Origin: Pseudomonadota bacterium
GTDB taxonomy: Bacteria; Pseudomonadota; Alphaproteobacteria; Rhizobiales; Xanthobacteraceae
NCBI GenBank assembly: GCA_021779635.1
Contig: JAJYAH010000314.1
Span: forward strand, 1-7,652
Reading direction: 5' to 3'
Length of the DNA: 7,652 bases
The notes under the pieces were generated by a model. The model searched no databases and had not been told where the DNA came from. It worked only from the letters and a program-made list of their open reading frames with translations. Shown piece after piece: positions 1 through 5,496 of the stretch (position 1 is its first letter; each line of letters opens with the position of its first letter). Position numbers and translations under genes: made by a program.

Positions 1-14
1 ATGGTCCTCAGCAT

Positions 15-62
15 TAGAGCGAGATGGCTCTTCGTTGAATCGCCATCTCGCTCTATCTTTTT
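15..62 (+). terminator. Rho-independent terminator-like hairpin at left edge
   Basis: A perfect 14-bp inverted repeat pairs positions 15-28 with 42-55 around a 13-nt loop, followed by a T-rich tail at 56-66. This fits an intrinsic terminator for a plus-strand gene lying left of the window. From memory, this hairpin joined to the palindrome that follows is a recurrent intergenic unit in Bradyrhizobium genomes, so it may be part of the repeat and not gene-specific. Confidence 0.6.
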
Positions 63-65
63 GTT

Positions 66-117
66 TAAGCATGATCTTTTCGGAAAGCCGGTACCCACTT
101 TTCCGGATCATGCTTTA
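66..117. repeat. Rhizobiales-type palindromic intergenic element
   Basis: An interrupted palindrome: AAGCATGATC (67-76) pairs with GATCATGCTT (106-115), and an inner arm CGGAAA (81-86) pairs with TTTCCG (100-105), leaving a 13-nt apical loop. The core GATC...CGGAAA...TTTCCGGATCATGC is the dispersed palindrome I recognise from many Bradyrhizobium and Rhodopseudomonas intergenic regions. Its function is unknown; such elements may form mRNA 3' hairpins. Family membership is recognition, while the symmetry is directly visible. Confidence 0.8.
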
Positions 118-495
118 GGAGACCGCCTCAGTCGGCGGGCGCTCTCTTCAAAAACTCTCTGATCGGCGCCATCCGGCCGATCGATGTTGAACGTTCCGGT
201 GATCCGATCCGGATCAAATTGCATCGCGAAAGGCCGGGACGGAGTCAGATTCGCTTCCACGGCCTACGGGCGGAACACCCCGGATAGCTTTTTTTCAGGT
301 CTGCGCGTGCCAACAGAAACGGCCCCAGCGCCGGACAGCGCTGAGACCGCTCGGGAGTAGTGCCGCTCGGGTAAACGGCACGGATCGACAACCCGCCACG
401 CCGACCGCTGTTCCAGTGTACCCTTTTGAACAGACGGCCTCCACAACTTCGGTTTCACTCCAGCCATTCACTCACGTTAAGGAATACTCGCGATC
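118..495. other. Non-coding stretch, no confident gene
   Basis: No ORF here is convincing. A 38-codon minus-strand ORF (108-224) has no visible Shine-Dalgarno and takes its stop from the palindromic element. Small structures are visible: a hairpin AGCGC/GCGCT at about 328-343, a hairpin GTGCCG/CGGCAC at 360-381, and a direct repeat CCGCTCGGG at 347-355 and 363-371. The stretch leads into the terminator at 496-521, so it could be the body of a small RNA or the remains of a lost gene. Neither is proven. Confidence 0.4.
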
Positions 496-521
496 AGCCC
501 GGGCCGTCCCCGGGCTTTTTC
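496..521 (+). terminator. Orphan rho-independent terminator
   Basis: The perfect 8-bp GC-rich stem AGCCCGGG (496-503) and CCCGGGCT (509-516) has a 5-nt loop and is followed by TTTTTC. This is a textbook intrinsic terminator reading plus. No recognised plus-strand gene lies upstream within the window, so it must end an unannotated transcript or the ruin of a gene. Confidence 0.75.
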
Positions 522-1080
522 GTTAGCGCATGATGAGATCGGATTGAGACCGCGGACCTATCCATCCCCGCCAAACCTCGGCGCGCCCTTTTGCAGTTGC
601 CGCGATGTAAGGACAATCTGTCGCGGACTTTGACTCACCTCAAGGCACCCGCCGGCGAGTTTTCGTAGCGTTTGCCTGTAGCCGAACAACCTGCCATCCA
701 GGATGTTGAGGTTATGGGTCCGGTCTCCTAGGCACACCGGGCCCGCTTTGTTTCAAGGCCGCCTCAATTGGCAATCTCTTTCATTCATTTCATTCGTCGG
801 AATCGTTTTTCTCCCGGTCTCGTCTTATTTGGATGGTGATGCTCTTCACGTCGGAAGCGAACCGCCGCGTACGCCTGCGACCACCGATCGTGAGAAGGAT
901 CGCAACCACGACGCTATCGGTGCGGCCTGTGTGTAACGCGCATTCCCGTATCCCTCCTTGGGAACCAACTTCCGGAATCGTTTCACTCCCGTTCACGATC
1001 AAGTGCCGGGGGCCGGAACCCCGGAACAAATAACGGCGGTCAGGATTTTATGCGCAGAAGGCCCGCCGCTTTAGGGCTGA
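522..1080. other. Non-coding or degenerate stretch
   Basis: I recognise no gene here. Short ORFs exist on both strands (703-936 and 833-1033 plus; 790-1029 minus), but they overlap one another, lack clear ribosome sites and match no family I know. A hairpin CCGGGG (1006-1011)/CCCCGG (1019-1024) has no T tract. The stretch at 775-830 is relatively rich in T, with the repeated unit TTTCATTC. The region must include the promoter for the secreted protein at 1188, but I see no convincing -35/-10 pair. Confidence 0.4.
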
Positions 1081-1081
1081 A

Positions 1082-1183
1082 ATGACTGTGTCATTGGCAT
1101 GGCGAGGAGACGCGAATGCGCCGGGCAAGCGGGAGCCCGCGATGACGCAGCAAGACAAATCCGACCTCGTAGCGATGGAGTGA
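1082..1183 (+). CDS. Possible 33-aa small ORF upstream of secreted protein
   Basis: The ORF starts at ATG 1082 and stops at TGA 1181-1183, only 4 nt before the ATG of the secreted protein at 1188. AGGG at 1073-1076 is a plausible ribosome site about 5 nt before the start. Codon third positions are GC-rich, as in real genes here. The peptide has no signal or membrane segment and is polar and charged towards its C-terminus (DKSDLVAME). I recognise no family. It could be a translationally coupled leader for the next gene or a chance ORF. Its start codon lies inside a 15-bp dyad (1081-1095). Confidence 0.3.
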   Translation: MTVSLAWRGDANAPGKREPAMTQQDKSDLVAME

Positions 1184-1187
1184 TCCG

Positions 1188-1565
1188 ATGAGATGTTTAC
1201 CGCTTGTTATTGGCGCTGTCGCCGCCGCGTTCGCCAGCGGCGCCTCGGCGCAATCGATCAACCTCACTGGCACTTACAGGTGCATCCAGGATTGCCGTGA
1301 CGGGTATCTTGGCGCACCGGCCTTTGTCACCCAGAACGGCGATCAGCTGAACCTCGTGACGGAGACCGGAGAATCCTACCGCGCCTGGCCCGACGTGACG
1401 GCGCCGAACACCCGGATCTGGATCGACGCGCGCGACGAGGGCGCGGTCTATTCGCCCGACGGAATACGGATTCAGTTCGACGACGGCAGGGTCTGGCAGC
1501 GGGACATGGGACCGCCGCTGCCGCCGGGTGCCTGGCGGAAAGCGCCGGTGGTCTGGAGACGATAA
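1188..1565 (+). CDS. Small secreted hypothetical protein (Bradyrhizobium type)
   Basis: A 125-aa protein with a clear Sec signal peptide: a short basic start (MR), a hydrophobic core at about residues 4-16 and a likely signal peptidase I site after ASA (residue 21), giving a mature periplasmic or extracellular protein of about 104 aa. The mature part opens with TGTYRCIQDC, whose Cys32 and Cys36 could form a disulphide. It continues with QNGDQLNL, AVYSPDGIRIQFDDG and VWQRD, a pattern I recall from uncharacterised secreted proteins of Bradyrhizobium and relatives. Function is unknown. GGAG at 1177-1180, 7 nt before the ATG, supports this start. The gene is monocistronic or coupled to the 33-aa ORF before it, and is closed by the terminator at 1594-1628. 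The gene call is firm; the family resemblance is from memory. Confidence 0.8.
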   Translation: MRCLPLVIGAVAAAFASGASAQSINLTGTYRCIQDCRDGYLGAPAFVTQNGDQLNLVTETGESYRAWPDVTAPNTRIWIDARDEGAVYSPDGIRIQFDDGRVWQRDMGPPLPPGAWRKAPVVWRR

Positions 1566-1593
1566 GCGCGTTTGAATCCGATCAAGTGATACG

Positions 1594-1628
1594 TCGCCCC
1601 GGCGCGGGAAGCGCCGGGGCGATGTTTT
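1594..1628 (+). terminator. Rho-independent terminator of the secreted-protein gene
   Basis: A perfect 12-bp stem pairs TCGCCCCGGCGC (1594-1605) with its complement (1611-1622) around a GGGAA loop, followed by TGTTTTG. It starts 28 nt after the stop codon at 1563-1565. The T tract is interrupted by G but the stem is very stable. Confidence 0.75.
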
Positions 1629-1682
1629 GTGTGAAATCTCCCTCGGGCATCAACATCAGAGACGACGGTGCTGGCTCTTTCC

Positions 1683-1781
1683 TCATGGCCGCGCGTCGCC
1701 GTTCGCCGGGACGTGGATGTCCGGCACAAGGTGCTTGAGCCCAACCTCCCGGGCGCGCACCAGACGCAAAACGGCTATCAT
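1683..1781 (-). CDS. Possible 32-aa small ORF, divergent from monooxygenase
   Basis: The ORF starts at ATG 1781 and stops at TGA 1683-1685. A GGAG (1787-1790) sits 5 nt before the start, a better ribosome site than most short ORFs here have. The peptide begins MIAVLRLVRAREVGLKHLV and has no recognisable domain. It diverges from the monooxygenase at 1858. It may be a chance ORF or the left-over N-terminus of a lost gene. Confidence 0.2.
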   Translation of the reverse strand: MIAVLRLVRAREVGLKHLVPDIHVPANGDARP

Positions 1782-1857
1782 GACCTCTCCCCGAGGATGC
1801 CGCCTCCAACGCTCCCCGCTCATCGCCGCGTCCCAACGCTGAAAGGCCTCCATCCGC

Positions 1858-2880
1858 ATGAAGAAAATCGGCTTCCTCTCCTTCGGTCACTGGACGCCCT
1901 CGCCGCAGTCGCAGACGCGCTCGGCGGCCGACGCGCTCCTGCAGTCGATCGATCTCGCCCAGGCGGCCGAGGAACTGGGCGCGGACGGGGCCTACTTCCG
2001 CGTCCATCATTTCGCCCGCCAGCTCGCTTCGCCGTTTCCCCTGCTGGCGGCCGTCGGCGCCAAGACCAGCCGCATCGAGATCGGAACAGCGGTCATCGAC
2101 ATGCGCTACGAGAACCCGCTTTACATGGCCGAGGACGCGGGGGCTGCGGATCTCATCGCCAATGGGCGGCTGCAGCTCGGGATCAGCCGGGGCTCGCCCG
2201 AACAGGTGATCGACGGCTGGCGCTATTTCGGTTACCGGCCGCCCGAGGGCCAGAGCGACGCCGACATGGGCCGGCAACATGCGGAGATGTTTCTCACGAT
2301 GCTGCGCGGCGAGGGTTTCGCGCAGCCCAACCCGCGCCCGATGTTTCCAAATCCGCCCGGCCCGCTGCGCCTCGAGCCCTATTCGGCGGGGCTGCGTGAG
2401 CGGATCTGGTGGGGCGCCGGCTCGAACGCCACGGCGGTCTGGGCCGCCAAGCTTGGAATGAACCTGCAGAGTTCAACGCTGAAGGACGATGAGACCGGCG
2501 AGCCGTTCCATGTCCAGCAGGCCAACCAGATCCGCGCCTTCCGCGCGGCCTGGAAGGAGGCCGGCCATGCGCGCGAGCCGCGCGTCTCGGTCAGCCGGAG
2601 CATCATCGCCCTGACCGACGATCGCGACCGCGCCTATTTCGGCGGCGCGGGTCAGGAAGAAGACCAGATCGGCTTCATCGACGAAAAGACCAGGGCGATC
2701 TTCGGCCGCGGCTATTCGGCCGAGCCGGATGCCCTGATCGAGTTGCTGAAGCAGGACGACGCCATCGCGGAGGCCGACACGCTGCTGCTCACCGTCCCCA
2801 ATCAACTGGGCGTCGCCTACAATGCACATGTCATCGAGGCGCTTCTGACCCACGTCGCGCCTGCCCTCGGCTGGCGCTGA
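1858..2880 (+). CDS. LLM-class flavin-dependent oxidoreductase (luciferase-like monooxygenase)
   Basis: A 340-aa cytoplasmic protein of the bacterial luciferase-like superfamily, TIM-barrel enzymes using reduced FMN (some use F420) to oxygenate or reduce small organic substrates. Visible family features are the N-terminal strand KKIGFLSFGHW, ADGAYFRVHHF (about 42-52), SPFPLLAAVGAKTSRIEIGTAV (58-79), the hallmark GRLQLGISRGSP (103-114), and IWWGAGSNATAVWAAKLGMN (183-202). Length is normal for the family and no part looks missing. The start is supported by GAAAGG at 1841-1846, although the 11-nt spacing is a little long. The gene is followed after 103 bp by a same-strand reductase and probably shares its transcript. 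No flavin reductase or regulator lies next to it. Family assignment is firm; substrate and cofactor (FMN versus F420) cannot be told from sequence. Confidence 0.9.
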   Translation: MKKIGFLSFGHWTPSPQSQTRSAADALLQSIDLAQAAEELGADGAYFRVHHFARQLASPFPLLAAVGAKTSRIEIGTAVIDMRYENPLYMAEDAGAADLIANGRLQLGISRGSPEQVIDGWRYFGYRPPEGQSDADMGRQHAEMFLTMLRGEGFAQPNPRPMFPNPPGPLRLEPYSAGLRERIWWGAGSNATAVWAAKLGMNLQSSTLKDDETGEPFHVQQANQIRAFRAAWKEAGHAREPRVSVSRSIIALTDDRDRAYFGGAGQEEDQIGFIDEKTRAIFGRGYSAEPDALIELLKQDDAIAEADTLLLTVPNQLGVAYNAHVIEALLTHVAPALGWR

Positions 2881-2969
2881 CGCCGATATGTCATCGCGGC
2901 CCGGTCACGCCGAAATCATGCTCATGAGGACAAGAACCAATGCCTTCCATTGCAACGCGCCCGCACCGC

Positions 2970-2975
2970 AGGAGG
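2970..2975 (+). promoter_or_regulatory. Strong Shine-Dalgarno for the PRISE-like reductase
   Basis: AGGAGG, a perfect anti-16S match, lies 8 nt before ATG 2984 and fixes that start. The competing ATG at 2940, in another frame, gives only a 21-aa ORF. Confidence 0.7.
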
Positions 2976-2983
2976 CCTGAGCC

Positions 2984-4075
2984 ATGCCGCGCAAGCAAGT
3001 CCTGATCGCCGGCGCCAGCGGGCTCGTGGGGTATGCGGCGATGAGGCATTTCGGCACGGAGCCCGATTGCGACGTCGTCGCCCTGTCGCGGCGGGCGCCC
3101 GACAACACGCATGGCGCGCGCTTCCTGCCATTGGACCTGACCGACGCCGCCGCCTGCGAGCAGCTTGCCGCGAGCCTGCCCGACGTCACGCATCTGGTAT
3201 ACGCCGCCCTGTACGAACGCCCCGGATTGGTTGCCGGCTGGCGGGAACGCGAGCAGATCGAAACCAACGACCGGATGTTGCGCAACGTGCTCGACCCGCT
3301 GGAGCGGCACGCGAAGAATCTGCGCCATGTGACGCTGTTACAAGGCACCAAGGCCTATGGCGTCCATGTGCGCCCGCTTGCGGTGCCGGCGCGGGAAAAT
3401 CGCTCGGAACTGCACGAGCAACCGAACTTCTACTGGAATCAGGAAAATCACTTGCGCGCCCTGCAACGGGGCAAGGACTGGACCTGGTCGATCCTGCGCC
3501 CGGTCCTGATCGTCGGCTATTCCACCGGCAGCGCCATGAACGTGATTCCCGCCCTTGGTGTCTATGCCGCCCTGCGGCGCGAGGCCGGGTTGGACTTGCC
3601 CTTCCCCGGCGGCGCGCCGCGCGTGGCCCAGGCCATCGACGCCGACCTGCTGGCCCGCGTCATCGCCTGGGCCGGTGAGGCGGCAAACGCCCGCAACGAG
3701 ATCTTCAACATCACCAATGGCGACGTGTTCGTCTGGGAAAACATCTGGCCCGCCATCGCCAAGTCGCTGGGCATGCGGCCGGGCGGGCATGTGCCGCTCT
3801 CGCTCGACCGCGAGATCCGTCCGCGCGAGGCGGAATGGGAAACCATCCGCACCCGGTACGGGCTGCGTTCTGGCAATCTGCGCGACTTCGTCGGACTGTC
3901 TTTCGAATATGCCGACTACACCATGGGCTATGGCCGCAATGCGCCCGGTCCGCCGGCGATTGTTTCCACCATCAAGCTGATGCAGGCCGGTTTCACCGAG
4001 GTGATGGATACCGAGGCGATGTTCGCCAAACACTTCGCCGAGTTCCAGGCCAACCGACTGCTGCCACCCGCCTGA
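2984..4075 (+). CDS. PRISE-like SDR family NAD(P)H reductase
   Basis: A 363-aa extended short-chain dehydrogenase with a full N-terminal Rossmann motif, GASGLVG (residues 10-16). Further on are ETNDRML (93-99), HVTLLQGTKAYGVHVRP (115-131), NFYWNQEN (148-155) and ILRPVLIVGYSTGSAMN (170-186). These match the progesterone 5-beta-reductase/iridoid synthase-like (PRISE) group, which reduces enone C=C bonds with NADPH. By family analogy Lys123 is the catalytic lysine and Tyr150 is one of the usual paired tyrosines; the following position is Trp here. The start follows a perfect AGGAGG. The gene is downstream of the monooxygenase on the same strand, so both may act on one substrate. The SDR call is firm, the PRISE subgroup likely, and the substrate unknown. 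Confidence 0.88.
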   Translation: MPRKQVLIAGASGLVGYAAMRHFGTEPDCDVVALSRRAPDNTHGARFLPLDLTDAAACEQLAASLPDVTHLVYAALYERPGLVAGWREREQIETNDRMLRNVLDPLERHAKNLRHVTLLQGTKAYGVHVRPLAVPARENRSELHEQPNFYWNQENHLRALQRGKDWTWSILRPVLIVGYSTGSAMNVIPALGVYAALRREAGLDLPFPGGAPRVAQAIDADLLARVIAWAGEAANARNEIFNITNGDVFVWENIWPAIAKSLGMRPGGHVPLSLDREIRPREAEWETIRTRYGLRSGNLRDFVGLSFEYADYTMGYGRNAPGPPAIVSTIKLMQAGFTEVMDTEAMFAKHFAEFQANRLLPPA

Positions 4076-4149
4076 TCGTTACAGCACCAGGCGCCGGTCG
4101 GATGGCGTCCGGGACCAGACCCGGATTTCAACAGGTTGGCAAACAGCCC

Positions 4150-4174
4150 ACGACCGAAGGGATTCGAACTCCTG
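4150..4174 (-). other. tRNA 3'-end-like fragment, possible old att site
   Basis: Read on the minus strand, AGGAG-TTCGAAT-CCCTT (4173-4157) resembles a TpsiC stem-loop with the invariant TTCGAAT loop, followed by seven bases CGGTCGT as in an acceptor stem. One stem position is an A-C mismatch and no CCA follows. No tRNA body lies upstream, where the DUF982 coding sequence ends at 4175. Integrases of the kind remaining at 7013-7495 often recombine at tRNA 3' ends and leave such copies. It could equally be chance. Confidence 0.35.
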
Positions 4175-4432
4175 TCACAGTAACTTCGCGCGCGCGAAAA
4201 GCGATCGAACCGCGTTGGTCGCCTGCACGATCATCATCCCGTTTTCAGCTGCCGCTTCGAGCGCCGCCTTGGCATCGTTGTGGAGCGATTGAAACTCCAT
4301 CCACTCGACCGTGTTGAGGCGGGTGATGAACCGGTAAGCCTGGCCGACCGTCGCAATCACAACGGACTCGCCGTTCAATTTGACTTGGAACGACGCCCGC
4401 AGCGGGGTCTCTGATGTTGATGCTTCGGTCAT
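4175..4432 (-). CDS. DUF982 domain-containing protein
   Basis: An 85-aa cytoplasmic protein without signal peptide or membrane segment. After a short polar leader the pattern is FQVKLNG (15-21), VIATVGQAYRFI (25-36), VEW (42-44), then an alanine-rich helix NDAKAALEAAAENG (52-65) and a terminal helix with A, F and A at regular spacing. This arrangement and length match DUF982, a small family common in Rhizobiales, often in several copies per genome, with no known function. The ribosome site is weak (GCGGG just before ATG 4432). The gene lies alone between two plus-strand genes. The tRNA-like fragment begins right after its stop codon, so the gene may belong to an old insertion. The ORF is likely real; family assignment is from pattern recognition. 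Confidence 0.65.
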   Translation of the reverse strand: MTEASTSETPLRASFQVKLNGESVVIATVGQAYRFITRLNTVEWMEFQSLHNDAKAALEAAAENGMMIVQATNAVRSLFARAKLL

Positions 4433-4686
4433 CCCGCGTTTGTGCAGCCGGTGCGGCCAAAGTCAATCCTCAACCACTTCGCGGGGCGCGACCGGGCGGA
4501 ATTCGAGGAACCGAGCAGGATGTGACGGAACCGCAGGCTGCGATGCAATGCCCGATCCCGGCCGGGAATAACGGCCCGGCGAGGCGGCGTGACCGCGCGG
4601 CTCGCGGAGCGCGCGCCGGCTTGGCCTGATGGGCGATGATGGATAGGATGCGGTAGCCGCCGATCCCGTTTCCGGAATGCATTTCG

Positions 4687-4908
4687 ATGGTCGCATTTTT
4701 GTTTTTGCTTGCGCCGACAATCGTCCTGATCGCTGTTTTGATCATGCAGCGCTTCCAGCCCAGGCGGGATCGGGATCCGGAGAGCTTGCGCCAGCGCGTC
4801 GTCGAAGGCGGCCGGATCGAGCCACGATTTCGCGCGGTCAACGACAGTGCCGGGCACCAGCCGGATCCCGAGATGTTGATGGATCAGCACTGGATCCCGA
4901 CCGGCTAG
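4687..4908 (+). CDS. Possible small single-pass membrane protein
   Basis: A 73-aa ORF with a strongly hydrophobic N-terminal segment (residues 2-20, FLFLLAPTIVLIAVLIM) followed by a basic stretch RFQPRRDRD and a polar C-terminal tail. That is the shape of a membrane-anchored protein with its tail in the cytoplasm (positive-inside rule). GGAA at 4674-4677 is a weak ribosome site, 9 nt before ATG. Codon third positions are GC-rich after the membrane segment. The stop codon (4906-4908) is 2 bp from the convergent fabA stop. I recognise no family. The ORF also overlaps a long minus-strand open frame running beyond fabA, so it could be a chance reading. Confidence 0.45.
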   Translation: MVAFLFLLAPTIVLIAVLIMQRFQPRRDRDPESLRQRVVEGGRIEPRFRAVNDSAGHQPDPEMLMDQHWIPTG

Positions 4909-4910
4909 GG

Positions 4911-5444
4911 TCAGGCGGACGCTATCAGTCCGACCCGCATATCCTTGGCGAGATAGACGCATGCGTCGTCGGCAAACACGCGGCCATTCGCAATTGCAAC
5001 AGCGAGTTTGCCGCGTCTGACCTGGCGCATGCTGACCTCGTAGCGCACGCGCTTGATGTCCGGCTTGATGTCTCCCCGGAACCTGACCTCGCCGACGCCG
5101 ACGGCGCGGCCCTTGCCCGGCGAGCCCGACCAGCCAAGCCAATAACCGATGATCTGCCACATGGCGTCCAGACCCAGACATCCCGGCATCACCGGGTCGC
5201 CGGCGAAGTGACAGCCAAAGAACCAGAGGCCCGGCGTGATATCCAATTCACCAACGACATGGCCCTTGCCGAAGTCGCCGCCGTCCACGCTGATCTCGAT
5301 GATGCGGTCCATCATCAGCATCGGCGGTGCCGGCAACTGCGCATTGCCCGGGCCGAAATAGCCGCCCTGGCTCGATTTGAGCAGATCTTCCCTGGTGTAG
5401 GACGGTTGCGGAGCATGAAAGTCGCGGGGGTCGGACAACGGCAT
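4911..5444 (-). CDS. fabA: FabA, 3-hydroxydecanoyl-[ACP] dehydratase/isomerase
   Basis: A 177-aa cytoplasmic hot-dog-fold enzyme of type II fatty acid synthesis. It dehydrates 3-hydroxydecanoyl-ACP and isomerises the trans-2 to the cis-3 enoyl product, the branch point to unsaturated fatty acids. Signatures include [11 protein letters not shown] (15-25), [11 protein letters not shown] (37-47), and the active-site block [20 protein letters not shown] (78-97). His79 and Asp93 keep the 14-residue spacing of catalytic His70 and Asp84 in E. coli FabA (about 172 aa). The protein is complete. AGGA lies only 2 nt before the ATG, a short spacing, but no other in-frame start fits. It follows the adenylate cyclase after 52 nt with no terminator seen, suggesting co-transcription. 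Unusually, no fabB follows: downstream are a convergent ORF and DUF982. It may therefore be an extra fabA copy. Confidence 0.93.
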   Translation of the reverse strand: MPLSDPRDFHAPQPSYTREDLLKSSQGGYFGPGNAQLPAPPMLMMDRIIEISVDGGDFGKGHVVGELDITPGLWFFGCHFAGDPVMPGCLGLDAMWQIIGYWLGWSGSPGKGRAVGVGEVRFRGDIKPDIKRVRYEVSMRQVRRGKLAVAIANGRVFADDACVYLAKDMRVGLIASA

Positions 5445-5496
5445 TATCCTTCGGCGTCTGGCTGGCGGTTGCTGGACATCAGGCGACTATCGGCAT

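Noticed and set aside
1..162. Plus-strand 53-codon ORF starting at the first base
   Set aside because: It runs through the terminator hairpin and the palindromic repeat; its codons are just the repeat read through. Such repeats are a known source of spurious ORFs.
108..224. Minus-strand 38-aa ORF
   Set aside because: No Shine-Dalgarno, no recognisable family, and its stop comes from the palindromic element. Possible but unsupported.
1004..1030. GC hairpin CCGGGG/CCCCGG as a terminator
   Set aside because: Neither strand has a T run after the stem.
703..1033. Overlapping short ORFs on both strands (703-936, 833-1033 plus; 790-1029 minus)
   Set aside because: They compete for the same DNA, lack ribosome sites and resemble no family; probably chance or very decayed sequence.
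1620..1640. TGTGA-like half site as a CRP/cAMP operator
   Set aside because: Only one half site is present, without a TCACA partner, and it sits at a terminator tail.
1582..2280. Minus-strand 232-aa ORF over the start of the monooxygenase
   Set aside because: Low-complexity Arg/Gly/Ala-rich antisense shadow of a clearly conserved plus-strand gene.
2940..3005. 21-aa ORF with its own start just before the PRISE-like reductase
   Set aside because: It overlaps the AGGAGG and start of the reductase in another frame and looks incidental.
3338..4033. Minus-strand 231-aa ORF opposite the reductase
   Set aside because: Antisense shadow in GC-rich DNA; the plus strand carries a full Rossmann-fold reductase.
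4860..4900. Repeated GGATCCCGA around 4863 and 4891 as a possible fabA terminator
   Set aside because: Mostly direct repeats within a coding-like frame; the possible stem is imperfect and has no T tract.
4429..5181. Minus-strand 250-aa open frame overlapping fabA
   Set aside because: Arg-rich composition without a domain; the overlapping FabA frame is unmistakable.
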